From Tanypteryx hageni (lineage: Eukaryota; Arthropoda; Insecta; Odonata; Petaluridae): a stretch of DNA of 64,000 bases. The stretch's first letter is position 1, and each line of letters begins with the position of its first letter. A program made the translations under genes and the position numbers. Positions 11,691-25,443 of the stretch are shown here, piece by piece. The stretch spans positions 192,270,370 through 192,334,369 of the forward strand of contig CM054115.1 of assembly GCA_028673005.1 (NCBI GenBank), in the 5' to 3' direction. The notes under the pieces were generated by a model, which worked only from the letters and a program-made list of their open reading frames with translations, did not search any database and had not been told where the DNA came from.

Positions 11691-11970
11691 TTGTAGCAAC
11701 GTCGAACTTAATAGATTGCAAAGATAATAATTGAAGATTATTATTGTTCAGTAAACTGTTTGTGGACTGAGGTCCTTTTCAACGGTTGAATAAAAAAATC
11801 TTTCCTCATTTAAATACTGGAATGACAGCTTTTTCTTAACGAAGAATCAATTAAAATTGCATATATAATTTATAAAAACAGACATGGAATTGAAAAAGTC
11901 AGTTGTTTAATTTTTTAAGAAGAAATGGATTTTTATTTCTTTTAAGCATACAAATTTCTGAGACTTATAT
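11689..11970 (+). repeat. Unnamed dispersed repeat, copy B (truncated)
   Basis: This matches the second half of copies A (10165-10610) and C (38365-38825), starting at GTTGTAGCAACGTC. Its 5' half is replaced by the GTG minisatellite. Confidence 0.8.
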
Positions 11971-12302
11971 AACCCCTTTTTGCGGTCTCCAGAATATTAT
12001 AATGATCCCATAATATCTTTTGACAAGTCAATTTTTGAAAGAAAATTAAATTAGGAGATAAATTTAAATAAAAGTCTATTGAATTTCACTAAAATAGTTA
12101 ACGGTCGCTCGTTCTTGGGCTTTCTCGTGGTAGAGCGCGTAGCTCAGTGAAACATTAATTAACTCGCCTTTCCAAAGAGAGCGCAGCTAATATAATCCCG
12201 TCTGTTGTAATTAAATGGAAATCAAGAGGTCCAATTTTCTAGCGGCGCGCGAATATATTTTTCCTATGTATCGGTGGTAGACAGAAGAGGGTGGGAGGAG
12301 TG
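11971..12302. other. AT-rich spacer, nothing recognised
   Basis: A short GA-rich run precedes the LINE end at 12303. Nothing else is supported. Confidence 0.5.
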
Positions 12303-12512
12303 GAGAGATTGATTGATTGATTTGGTCTTTATTTGTAACAAGATTGAGACTAGCTATCTTCCACCTAACCCATCGTCATGAAACATATTTAATAATACAT
12401 AAAGCATTAGCATTGTAAATACAAGTACTTGAAATGAAAAGCTGTGATTTTGTGGAGAAAATATGGACTGCTGAATAATGAAATCGATGTGAAAAAAACC
12501 CACTGCAGGAAA

Positions 12513-12536
12513 ACACCCACACAAGAAGGGGGGTGT
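12513..12536 (-). other. Conserved 3'-UTR stem-loop of CR1-like LINE (copy 1)
   Basis: ACACCC (12513-12518) pairs with GGGTGT (12531-12536) across a short loop. The same stem occurs in copy 2 at 31844-31866. It lies in the only strongly conserved block of two otherwise diverged 3' UTRs, so a role in template recognition is an inference. Confidence 0.55.
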
Positions 12537-12839
12537 GAAAAACATACGAAACATACTGGGATTCAGTAAAGACATCAATAAAGGAAATTTTGAACAAATT
12601 ATTAATCAATGAACATCATAGAGAGAAATGAGAAAATTTGGCAGAACACGAATCGATCGTTGATAAAATAAACATATAAAAATGACAAAATGAATAGATA
12701 TAAACATTGATTTGTCTAAACAAAATGGAAAGAAAAAACAAATAAATGAATAAAATACAACACCGAAGCATAAATCATGTACAATAAGTATTGTTTTGAC
12801 CAAATCAAAATTAAAAAACAACAAAATTGAAGCATTAAG

Positions 12840-13382
12840 CGTGTTTAACTATTCCTTTGAAAGGATAAGAGAGATAGCAGAGTCGCTTAAATGAGGAGAG
12901 CGAGTGCAAATTTTTCGATGTTGGGGGAAGGTCGTTCCATAGTCTGCAAGAAGTTACAATGAAGGACTTGTTGAAAATTACTGTTCTCTGATGATGAATA
13001 TGGAGTTTTTGGCTCCCTTTGGTATAACAGTTATGTACAGTGTCAATACTTCTAAATTCGGCAGCAAGATAATTCGGATTGTTGAAATTAACTAATTTTT
13101 ATAGCAAGGAAAGCAAGTAGAGGCGTCTCCGAGACTCCAAATTTAGACAGTTTAGTTTGATGAGTGACTCATAAATATAGTCTGATTTCATCATATTACG
13201 AATATATCAGATGTTATGTGTTCTCTAAATATTTAACGATATCTCTTGAGATAAATCTTGGTACACTATATAAACATAGTCAAAATGCGGAATAATTAAT
13301 GAAGTTACCAGATGCTTTTTTAAAGAAACCATAGTACTGCTACCTCTTTTCTTAAGAGAGTGAAAAGTGGAGTTTACTGTTT

Positions 13383-13481
<99 letters not shown>

Positions 13482-14045
13482 CATGGGAGACCCAAGAGAG
13501 AGTTTCTTCTATAAGCAATTCGAGTTTCTTTTCCACTTTACAATAAGGTATAGTTGAATTTGCTATATAGATCGGGATACTTTGAGATTGATTATTAGCT
13601 GCTTATATTTTAGGGTTACCAATTTAGATGGCTTATGATTTTTCTGAATTGATACTTAGAAAGTTTTTATTACTCCAGACTTCTAGTGTTTCTAAGTCCT
13701 TATTGATATTTTTTTTGGGTTTTGCGATATGGTTTGCGGTAGAACTTTAGTATATTTGCAGCTCATCTGCATAAAGGTGATGATAGCAGTATTTAAGGGA
13801 TAAGGAGCAGTCATTTATGTATAAATAAAATAGTAGGGGATGCAAAATTGAGCCCTGTGAGATATCTCTTCCGTTGATAAGCCAATCAGATGAAGAATTA
13901 ATGGAAAAATCTTCTTGGGTACGATCGCTTAAATAAGAAGATACCCAATTTATGGCCGACCGCGAGAAGTTTATTGTTAGCAGTTTATAAAGCAGAACAT
14001 CTTTATCTATCTAGTCAAAAGCTTGACTGAAATCCGGGGAGGCGC
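12840..14045 (-). pseudogene. CR1-like LINE reverse-transcriptase pseudogene, copy 1
   Basis: The enzyme copies the element's RNA at the target site. Translated motifs on the minus strand, 5' to 3': FSQAFD (motif A) at about 14040, INWVSSYLSDRTQ, then QGSILHPLLF and INDCS. The catalytic box is read at 13762-13773 as YADE rather than YADD. Further on come LSWVSHV and, after the (TA)n tract, [14 protein letters not shown] and HFDYVYIVYQDLS. Frameshifts and stops interrupt it, including a stop just after the YADE box. The (TA)n array at 13386-13481 sits inside the coding sequence and adds an Ile-Tyr run. Not functional. Confidence 0.82.
13386..13481. repeat. (TA)n microsatellite, about 96 bp
   Basis: Uninterrupted TA dinucleotides lie within the LINE copy 1 reverse-transcriptase region. 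Confidence 0.98.
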
Positions 14046-16550
14046 TCGCTGCTTTGCTATCGAATGGGATTCTACGTAAACATCATTATGTGTCATAACC
14101 CAAAAGGTACGTGCGAGTTCAAAGTAATGATCAGAGGCAACCGACCAAAGGCTTCAAGTGAGCGCTCGTGAAATTTAAAGCGACTTAACTTCTCGCAGAC
14201 CCTCTTGATTTACTAGACGCTCATGATTTATTTTTGTAAAGCTGTATCTTCGCTAAAGGTCAGAATTCGAAGCGCAATTACCTCAATCATTTGGTTGGAA
14301 TCAAAGCGGTCCGTCAAAACACGAACAGAAACGGCGACACGGAGTTCAATTTAAGATATTCGAAACCAAAGAGAAAGCTAATGAGATTTATAACAACACC
14401 TTTGATGTTTATAGTTTATTTTAGGGCTCTTCCATCGAAATTACATTTTAACCGTCACAAACTGTTATGTTCCTGCCGTTTCTGATAGATTCGTTTTTTT
14501 CTTTTTCCTCCCTCCTTTCCCATCCCCGTGGTATCTGAGGAAAGAATCGAAGAATTTTTACAGCGGTTTAAGATTGTGAAATTCGAGATCAATTATAACC
14601 TCGTACTAATTTACTCAGACGCTTCTGCTTAGGACCAATTAAATTACACATAAAACAATCATCGCTATTGGATTTTTTAAAAAATATTTACTTAAGACTT
14701 TGTTTTGTTATAAAAAAAATATTGTCTACCTGATACGACTTTTTCCGACAGCAATAAAGTAGAATTCGCGCTCATCATTAAGTGCTGAGTGTCAATAGGC
14801 TTATAAAAGGATAAAAATTTCAAACCCAATCACACTTTGCAGTTTACTATCGAAATAATTCGATTTCTTTCTTACTCTTCTACTCTAAGTGACATTTTCG
14901 CAGGAAACACGGGGCCCTGAACTATATTCCGTTTATTTTGCTTTAAAATACCATATCACGAAAGTATTCGGTGCTATTATTGAATTAATAATTGGACATG
15001 ATATTTTAGATAATTTCTCGCTCTAATCCCTATTTAACCTGATCCTAATGATTTTTCTACGTTAATATAAATATTTCAGCTTCAGTTTCAGTATGTATCT
15101 CTAAATATTGTGAAAGTATTTAATTACAGTACATCTGTAGTGTGCATCGGTGGATCTTGGGCAGCCTAAATGCTACCTGGGTTCTTTTAGCCCCCTGCAG
15201 CATTGGACCCTCAGTGAATAACGATAGAGGTGTCAAATAGAGTGGCACAATGGTTATGGGGAAGGCGGAAAACGGAAGGCAACAAAAAACAAACCCCTGG
15301 GATTAAAACGAATGAATTGATGCCCACTTTGAGAGGAAAATCTTTTAAATGAATACAACATGCTTGTTACTTGTGTTTACTTTTTTTAATTTTCAAAACA
15401 GATTTATTGAGCTTATCTCATGTCTGGAATATAATTGATCCCTTCAACTGCCTTGTAAACATTATAAACCAATTTTATCTATAACAAAAGTATACTTAAC
15501 GAATAACAGGAGTGCTGTTAATCGAATGCCCATCTTTTGATACGCGGTCACGATCGAAATTAGAGCCGATTAACTCCAGAACGACTGATTCGATTTTGGT
15601 CACTCTGTTAGTGGGTAATAAACGTGTAAAAGAACTGCCAGAGATCGATTCCGGGAGAGTTTTATTCTTCGATTTGAATAACATATTTCTTTTTTTCCCC
15701 CTTAATATTACATTAAAATAACCATCGTAAAAGCTCAGTACCTGAACGAATTAACGCGATCGCCCCCTCCCTTGGATAATCTCTGGGACAAGAGAATAAG
15801 CAGGCTGTCAGGTGGCGGGATGGTTTCTTCAGTAGGCTTAGGTTATTGAATAGATTCTTCTACGAAATTTTCCATGCTTCTTGTCTTTATGTCGATGCTG
15901 ACGTATTGTCCTAGCACAAAGGGTCTGTTGGAGATAGCGTCAGCCTGGGAGATGCTGAAACTTGCTAATTGGGGTGGTGGGGAGGAGAATGGGATTCCCA
16001 GGATTATCAACGAATGGCGAGTGAAGGGGAAGAAACCTACCCACGTGTGACTTTGCCTTCGAATGCGCTCAATGTGCGCACTCCGGTCGCGTAGCCTTTT
16101 GGAGAACCCTCGGACCGGGTGCAGTAAAGATAGTATCATAGTATCCCTCTTTCGAACCACGAATAGGGGCGATGACCATGTCAACGACCTACGCTATCGG
16201 CTAGGTGCCGGTAAAAGGATGAAACAAAGCCATCGGTTTATGCCTTGGTTCTCCTGCCACCCTCATTCACTGGTGTCGGTTCGTTTTGTTCATACGAATG
16301 TCTATAATTTAAGAAGCTTTCAGATGTCTCTTCTTTGGTTTCCCCAAAAGGACTACGATGATATTTCTATATACACATTTTGGATTCCCCCCCCCCCCCG
16401 TTTGCTTAGAGTGCTTCCCCACTCATGAGCTTTTCCATCTCCCAAAATCTTTTATAAGGCACCTTTATCTATCTTGTGTTTTCCTGTCATTGTTTTCAAG
16501 AGCTTACGAGCGTCTTAAGATCATTCATTCAGTGATTCGCTAGCGCGTGT
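14046..16550. other. Unassigned sequence; poly-C run near 16390
   Basis: No gene was recognised in this mixed AT-rich and moderately GC-rich stretch. A run of about 10 C residues lies near 16389-16399. The frames at 15496-15721 and 15843-16430 show no family motif I know. They may be decayed repeat sequence. Confidence 0.4.
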
Positions 16551-16639
16551 GTGATAGTTTGCCGGAGAATTGTCGCAGAAGTATATGATGATGAAATGCA
16601 TTACTTTTATTTTTTTCTAAACACCTCCGGTTAGTAAGT

Positions 16640-17090
16640 CATTACAAAAAGAATCTGTATTCAGCTATAAAATGCATTGAGGGCATCATTTGCTTATTAG
16701 ATTGTGGGAGGAAAAGGGTTGACGAAGTGTTTAATAGAATTTGGAAAAGCGCTAGTAAATTTGCAGATATTTTTCAATTAAAGCTCATTAATCCCGGTAC
16801 GCATCAAGAGGAATTAAATGTTCGTAAACCGCTGAGGAATACTATCGACGTATTGTATTTATCCCAATGATTGATACCCTCCTAGCTGATTTTTGAAGCC
16901 GTTTTTGTGATGATACATTAAAGGCATTTAATTTTGGAAATATATTACCGAAACAACTATTGTGTTTGGATCAAGTTGAGTTAGATAATACTGCAACGTC
17001 ATTATGAGGAAAATATTCTGACTTTTTTAATGTATTCTACATTTAAAATTCTTAGACTATTTTACTAAATGCCAAGTTTCTTGAACGCGA
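16640..17090 (+). pseudogene. hAT transposase, central fragment
   Basis: Translated pieces match the middle of hAT transposases upstream of the dimerisation domain: VSKSLQKESVFSYKM (about 16635-16680), then after a frameshift VDEVFNRIWKSASKFADIF and HQEELNVRK (about 16718-16835), then DTLKAFNFGNILPKQL (about 16912-16960) and NAKFLEREL up to 17090. Several stops and frameshifts are present. The sequence breaks where the Harbinger terminal repeat begins at 17091, and the hAT C-terminus continues on the far side. Function lost. Confidence 0.68.
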
Positions 17091-18794
17091 GTTATGGAAT
17101 CGATAGGCCTATGTAGTCAATAAGTTACGAAAAATTCTTCAAAACCGTTTCTGAAACGTTCAATAGCAGTTATAGTTTCCATAAGTCTTTCCGTAACTAA
17201 TCGACACGTAAGCGTACGGTTATTAGATTATGAGTTCCACAAAAATCTAAGATTTCGGATGTTTTATGAAATGATAGGTCTTCCTAGTGCTTTGTTAATT
17301 GTAATACTGTTTATTGTGTTCATAATAACGGAAACAGTGTAATTACAACATTATAATCAATAGCAGGATTTTATCTAGGTTAGAATCATACAATTTGAGA
17401 TATACTATGCTGAAATAGTAGGCATGTGATTATTTACATTAGTGTGTTATTCCCTTTATTATCAATTACGTTTGTTTTAGTTAATTGCTTAGGTTATTTT
17501 AATGTCGACTTTATAAATTAACGTTATTTATTAATTTTGCCGTTTCTTTCGTAATTTCTATATAGGTTACGTTTTGTTCGGCATTCAATTTCTTGCTAAG
17601 TTATTGCTATATAAATGTTTGCGCTATTGTGTTTTTTGCGTAATGTTGTATCTAGTACCCACTAGTACCTGCCTAACAAAAGTATGAGTGTGGCCTATTA
17701 TTACTAAAATAAATCTGCATAGAAAGATGTCGAGGTTATGTATGTAAACTGCACACGAAATCATAAACAGTAAAACCTACTAATAGTTACAACTTTTACT
17801 GTTGACTTACATACATTTTACAGCATTGACTTGCCTTCATCATTGGATGAAGAATAATTCAATATTTTTCGAGCATTACCAATGCCGTGGCATTTCAGAA
17901 ATTGCAACAATCCTTTTGAAATCTATGATGGTGATGAATTTAAGGCTCGATTTAGATTGTCAAGGGAAATTGTAATGGACCTTCTTCATAAAAATTGGGC
18001 TTAACCTAGAATCAACAACCAAATTGAACATGTCAATCTCTGCATGTAATCAATTACTTATTGCTTTGAGGTTTTATGCCACTGGGACTTTCAAAATTGT
18101 AATAGGAGACAATTTTAATGACCATAAATCTACAGTATGCAGAATCTTAAGAAGAGTAACCCATTTTATAGCTCTGCTATGTCCGCAGTATGTATACTTA
18201 CATGCAGAGGAATAATGAAGAGGCAACAAATGCAAAAGTCAAGTTTTTCAACATTCGAAGATTTCCTGTATTAGGGTGCGTTGATTGTACCCATATTTCT
18301 ATCCAGTCCCCTGGTGGTGATCAAGCTGAACTGTATAGAAATAGAAAGGTGCATTTTTCATTAAATACACAAATAGTATGCAGTGTAGACTAGAGAATTT
18401 GCGATATTGTTGCTTACTGGCCTGGATCAACACATGATAGCACCATTTTTAATGCATCCTACCTTCGTGCTCAGTTTGAGGCATGGGAACTTGGTAATGG
18501 GCATCTGCTTGGTGATAGTGCATATGCATGCACAAGTTTTCTTATGACACCTTTCCTGAACCCTGAAACTGAAGCTGAACACAGATACAATGCTGCTCAT
18601 ATTCATACATGCAACACTGCTGAGAGGTACATTGGTGTCTGGAAGAGGAGGTTTCCTTGCTTAGCCTTGGGGATGCAAACGACTATAAACACCACATTAG
18701 CTGTGATTGTTGGTACTGCAGTGCTTCAAAACATTGCTCCAAACAAAGGAGATTATCTACCTGAGGACCAAGGTGATATTCTACTTTATGGTCC

Positions 18795-18804
18795 GGATGT
18801 GACA
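18795..18804. repeat. RTE target-site duplication, left copy
   Basis: GGATGTGACA here corresponds to GGATGTGCCA at 22140-22149, with one base changed. Both copies lie in the HARBI1-like reading frame at the Y-G-P-D-V codons, which supports a genuine insertion duplication. Confidence 0.85.
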
Positions 18805-21800
18805 TCATCATCATCATCGTGCTTCTGTCCAAAGACAAGTTTTAACTGAATCGCTGCCTCCATTTCTCTCTCTCCCTAGATGCCTCTTTTATACCTCTAT
18901 AGGTAGTATATCCCTGCTTTATACTCTCTAATATTCCTATTTTTTCTCCCTCTTCTTATTCTACTAATTTTTCCTTCTAAGATCGTCCTTTGTAAACACT
19001 GTCTTCTCAATATGTGCCCTATCCTATTTGCTTTTCTTCTCCTGATTGTTTTCATTAGCATCCTTTCTTCTCCCACCATTTCTAATACTTCTTCGTTTCT
19101 CTTCCTCTCTGTCCATTTCACTTTCATCATTCTTCTCCATACCCACATCTCAAAACTTTCTAAATATTTTTCCTCCTTTCTCCTTACCGTCCACGTCTCT
19201 GCATCATAAAGAGCTATGCTCTATATGTAGCATTTTGCTAATTTTTTCCTTGTTTCTAATTTTATTTTCTTGCTTGTGAGACGCTCCTTCTTCTCGTTAA
19301 ATGCTGCTATTGCCATTGCAATCCTACTTCTGATGTCCTGTGTACTACTTCCATCCTGCGCTGAAATACTGCCAAGATATTTCAAACTACTTACTTGTTC
19401 CAATTTTTTTACATTTACCATTATATTTAATTCTTTATGTTCCTTTGAAACCACCATGACTTTCGTTTTTTCTCCATTGATCTTCATTCCATATTGTTAA
19501 CCAACCTCCACTAGTCTGTCTGTCATCATCTGAAACTTTTATCGTCTTCTGCTATTAAGCCCTGATCATCTGCCTATTTAATGGTGGTAATACTTTCACC
19601 TATTAACTTAAATCCTTTCTCTTCCATCAACGCTTCTTCTGTTATTGTTTCTGCATAAATATTTAATATTACTGGCGAAATAGGACATCCCTGCCTCACT
19701 CCCCTCCCTATCGAAGTACTTTCTGTTCCTTCTCCTTCAACCCTGACTCTAATCTTTTAATCAAAGTAAAGGTTTTTAAGCAGTCATTTATCTTTCCAAT
19801 ATATTCCTATTTAGTTTAAAAAACCCAGTAATTTATCCTATTTCACTTCGTCAAAAGCTTTCTCCCAATCTACAATACAAGGATACATACCTTTATTGAT
19901 TTCTAGCGCTCATTCTACCATCATCCTCAAACATCCTATAGCATCTCTAGTTCCTCTTCCACTTCTGAAACTAACTGATTATCTTGCAGATCCTTTTCTA
20001 TTTTACCTTCAATTCTTTTGGTTATTATTCTGATTAGAACTTTAGCTTTATGAGAAATTAAACTAATAGTTCTGTAATCCTTACAACTTTTTGCATTGTT
20101 CTTTTTCTCCAGTGGTACCATTACAACATCTAAAAAATCTTCAGGCCATATGCCAGTATCATATACTTGGTTAAAAAAATTTGTTAGTTGCTTGACTGCT
20201 TTCGACCCCAAAACATTAAGAACGTCCACTGGTATATCATCACTCCCAACAGCCTTCCTTCTTTTCATGTCATCAATTGACCTTTTAACTTCAGACTCGA
20301 GAATAATTGGTCCTAGCTGATATTTTTCCACTTCCTCTTTTTCATTTTATTCAATATTTCTTGGCTTTCCTTCTTTGTCATACAGCACCTCAATATATTC
20401 TTTCCAGACATTCTTTACATTGTCTGGCTCCGAGACTATTTTACCACTTTTGTTCATGATTCCTTTATGTCCTATCTTTCTTGCCTTTTTCTTGAATAGT
20501 TCCCTTGCTTTGCTATACATGAGGTCTGTTCTACAAATTCTTTCACACTCGACAATCTCCTCGCATTTCTCATTTATCCACTGTTCTCAGGCTTTTTCTG
20601 TTTCCCTGCTTAAAGCGTTATTTAACTCCTTGTATTTTCTTTGGCCTTCTTCAGTGTTTATGTTCTTCCAATTTCTCCGCTCTTCCATTTTTTGCAGCAT
20701 GGCTGCTGTGATCCAGGGTTTTTTGTTTCATTCACCCGTTATCTTTCCTACCTTCTTTTCCATTACATCTTTAATGTTGCTATGGATGTATCTCCACTCC
20801 TCATTTACACTCTTCCTATTTTCTTCAGATCTCTCCCCCAACCTTTCCTCCAGCTCAGTCATGATAGCCTCCTTGTTTTTAAGGAGTTCCTCTAAGTTCT
20901 ATTTCTTGTTAACTCTTATGTTTCTCTTAACGCTCTTCATTTTACATTGTGTATCTGCCACAAAAAGGTTGTGGTCGGAATCGATATCTGCTCCTGGTAG
21001 TGTTTTCACATTTTTAATGCTATTTCTACATCTTTCATTGACATTGACTAGTATGTAATCTATCTGGTATTGTCTCTGGTCTCCTGGGCTTCTCCATGTG
21101 TAAAGTCTCCGCTTGTGATGCTTAAACCATGTATTAGTTAAAATTAATCTATTTCTATGGCAGAATTCCACAAGTTTCTCCCCTCTTTCATTTCTCTTCC
21201 CTAGTCTATAATTTCCCACTATGTTATCTTCCTGTCCCTCTCTGACTACACTGTTCCAGTCTGTCATTACTAAGGTGTCGATTCTTCCTTTTCCCTCATC
21301 CTCCAATATCTCCATAATCTGTTTATACATTTCATCTACTTCGTCGTCGCCAGCATTAGCTTTTGGCATATACACTTGAATTATAAGCATTTCCACTGGC
21401 TCCATCTAAAGTTTTACGTCTATTAATTCATCATTAACTGTCACTACCTTGCTAATTCTTTCAGCTATCTCTTTTCTCATTATAATCCCCACTCCCCTTT
21501 TCTTTTTTTCTCTTCCCGAGTAAATAATCTTAAATTCGTCTGAATTTATCTCTCCCTCTCCTTCACAACAAACTTCACTAAGACCTACTATACCTACATT
21601 ATTCCTTCTCATTTCCCTTTTTAAGTTATCTAGTTTACTCCCTGAATTCATAGTCCTAACATTCCATGTGCCTATTCTTAATTTCTCACTGCTTGCTTTC
21701 TTATTAATGTTCCATTTCCTCTTTGCATCCTCTAGGGTAGTCCCCACCCGGAGATCCGATTGGGGGACTATTTTACCTCCGGAATATTTTACCCCAGAGA

Positions 21801-22139
21801 GATCCATAGAGGTATTTGCAGCTTTTCAGCCTATCTTGGGAAATATAATGAGGTAGTTTCCCCTTGCTTTCCTCATCGCAGGTTCACAAGAGTGATTACC
21901 CATCTGTAGCTGTTCAGATCCACATGATCACCACCTACAGAGATACTGTGCAAGCTGCTGCCCTTGCACAGAGGGATGTAAAACCCCCAAGACTGCTTCT
22001 TAGTCTGACTCTTCCCCTCAGACCTTACCGGCTTGGATGGTCCTACCAGGAGAATTATCTCCAGCCGGCATAGCTCTTTGGTTCATAAGAGTACACAAAC
22101 CCTCCCACCTCTGTAAGGTTATGCAGTCCTTAGGGAGGG
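18805..22139 (-). mobile_element. Full-length RTE-clade non-LTR retrotransposon
   Basis: This 3.3-kb minus-strand element lies between 10-bp target duplications. Its 3' end is a (TGA)n/(ATG)n trinucleotide tail at 18805-18818. Its 5' region (about 21720-22139) has the block containing CGGATCTCCGGGTGGGGACT (about 21742-21761) that is characteristic of insect RTE elements. In between lie endonuclease, reverse transcriptase and a short C-terminal domain in the standard order. Confidence 0.9.
18820..21807 (-). pseudogene. RTE endonuclease/reverse-transcriptase pseudogene
   Basis: Single ORF of an RTE element. The AP-type endonuclease (21807-20899) shows IGTWNVRTMN, GLSEV, MTDWNS (usually GDWN), QIDYILVN and DSDHNL. 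A TAG at 21406-21408 interrupts it. The linker (20900-20335) shows KPWITAAM and DLMYSKARELFKKK. The reverse transcriptase shows RRKAVGSDDIP, VVMVPLEKK, DYRTISLISH, then WEKAFD, GVRQGCPISP and ADDQ. In the catalytic box the Tyr codon is TAG (19574-19576), so YADD is destroyed. The C-terminal region shows MNGEKTKVMVV-like sequence, MWVWRRM and RRKANRIGHILRR, and ends near DRST just before the trinucleotide tail. It belongs to the group often labelled craniofacial development protein 2-like. Multiple stops; dead copy. Confidence 0.9.
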
Positions 22140-22149
22140 GGATGTGCCA
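22140..22149. repeat. RTE target-site duplication, right copy
   Basis: GGATGTGCCA is the partner of 18795-18804 and begins the resumed HARBI1-like reading frame. Confidence 0.85.
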
Positions 22150-22572
22150 TATGGATTTCAAAATCAAGATATTAGAGAGAATGCATCCTGAACAGCTTTA
22201 ATTAACACATATTTTGGTTGATAAATTCAAGGTAAATTTTTGATTAAAAAATGAAATATTTTTTGTTGAAATGCTACACGTAGCAACTAATGAAACAGTC
22301 AATTTCTTAGTATGCAGATAATCATAACATTTTCTAAACAGGTTGTTAAAACACAATATGAATGAAACTCATTAACTTAATACTTTCATTATGAGAATAA
22401 AAACATTACAAGATTCGTAAAATAACAATATATAACAGATGCACTTAAGTGTAAAAATAATTTTATTCTATAATTAATCTCCATCTTCACTGTTGTGATC
22501 TAAACTTTTCATTTCCTTATATTGAAGTAGTTTCATTTTCAGGACTATTTACTATATTGTCTTCGAAATGAT

Positions 22573-24280
<1,708 letters not shown>

Positions 24281-25443
24281 TTCTCCAATGCAATGTCGCC
24301 GTTCCTACAGGTTTATATGTGGAGCTACAGATGTTTATGCCCCTACAGATTTTTTCTCTCATATATGCTGAATCTACAGATGTTTTAAAGAAAAGATTAT
24401 TAAAAAATGCTCCAATTTTTCAATTTGTAATGAAATAAATAAACTGAAATTACGATACTACAAATTACGCTATATTCAATCATTTGTAGCAATTTCTGCT
24501 AAACAAAACTTGTCCTGTAGAATTATTTGGTAACAGAAGAAGCTCATTCCAAGGCTGCAGTAAAGAATGGCTTATCTTCAAGTTATATAATGGCTTGCAT
24601 ATTTACATTTATTGCAATATGTGATTAGATATTTTACTTTATATTTCGTACAAGATTGTGTATACGTTCGATTTAAAAACGTCACATTGTTTATAACATT
24701 TCCATAATATGATTTATTCAAATTAAATTTCATGAAAGAAAATGAAGTGATTACTTAATCTTTATTAAACATCGTGTTCATTTGAAGACACCAACATAAT
24801 AACAAAAACCTCAACGAGGAGTCTGATTACAATTATGTACTCCTTATATAGCTCCTTTGGTTTGCATCAATAAATTTTTACTATTTCCAAAAATTCTAAA
24901 ATGTTATCATTTAGTTTAAAAAATAGAATTACTATTTATAGTATTCCTTGAATATGAATAGCTGAAACAGAATTTTGCATTCAAATATGCCTTTTACAGA
25001 TATTTCTAAAGATTCTATTCTAGAGATTTTTTTCGGAGATTCTACAGATCTTCTCAATCACGGTGTATCACGTTTAGTAAACAACGAAAAAAGTGACAAT
25101 CGATATTCATTATCTGCTATATGACATCTGTCACCATCTAGCGGCTTGACGAGAAGCACGTTATTGGACCAATTACTATTGAGACATAAGTTATGGATAG
25201 AGAAGTGTCTAGAAACCCGATTTGAGTTATGAGTTCCGTAAATTTATGGATCTCATACATATCGGTTCCATAACCTAATCTTTTTGCAACCGGGCATAAG
25301 CGAATTAATAATGTGTAAAACCAAATAGGAACGTGAATAAAAGTGCAATAACCTTAAAACTAACATGAGTGCCTGTGAAGTTATCAGTATGTGCGACGAG
25401 GAAATTTATCCGAATTGCAAAATTTTATTAAAAATATTACTCA

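Larger units (their letters stand above)
12303..14045 (-). mobile_element. 5'-truncated CR1-like LINE, copy 1
   Basis: This is a non-LTR retrotransposon on the minus strand. Its 3' end is AATAAAGACC followed by a short (AATC)n tail at 12303-12325. It shares an almost identical 3'-UTR block with the LINE at 31576-33358 (12497-12542 against 31829-31872) and the same reverse-transcriptase family. It is truncated at its 5' end near 14045, inside reverse-transcriptase motif A. Confidence 0.85.
17882..22221 (+). pseudogene. HARBI1-like: HARBI1-like PIF/Harbinger nuclease pseudogene, split by an RTE insertion
   Basis: DDE-type nuclease of PIF/Harbinger transposons. Reading starts at ATG 17882 (FEIYDGDEF, RFRLSREIVMDLLHK). 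It shifts frame near 18000 (QLLIALRFYATGTF) and again near 18210, and then runs to 18804. Catalytic residues are visible: Asp in GCVDCTH (usually CVDGTH), Asp in LLGDSAY, Glu in AERYIGVWKRRF. The IQSPGGD and RWPGSTHDS-type motifs are also present (AYWPGSTHDS here). A TAG at 18391-18393 interrupts the frame. At 18804 the RTE element cuts in after YGPDV. The missing C-terminus, PYGFQNQDIRENAS then INTYFG, resumes at 22141-22221, with one TGA inside. The flanking 10-bp duplication shows the two pieces were once continuous. Confidence 0.9.

Noticed and set aside
11262..11727. Val-rich, His-rich and Thr-rich open frames over the GTG array
   Set aside because: Both strands and several frames are open because of the triplet repeat. 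No start context or domain supports a gene.
15160..15310. SINE-like segment (GGAAGGCGGAAAACGGAAGG)
   Set aside because: Only a short resemblance to common repeat sequence. No A/B boxes, tail or target duplication.
15496..15721. Overlapping open frames on both strands with similar length
   Set aside because: I considered a retroelement or host exon, but no motif is recognisable and neither frame extends beyond about 70 codons.
15750..15785. Left terminal repeat of the hAT (CGCCCCCTCCCTTGG resembles 26502-26516)
   Set aside because: It is in the same orientation as the right terminus, not inverted, and the diagnostic GGCGGATC part is missing.
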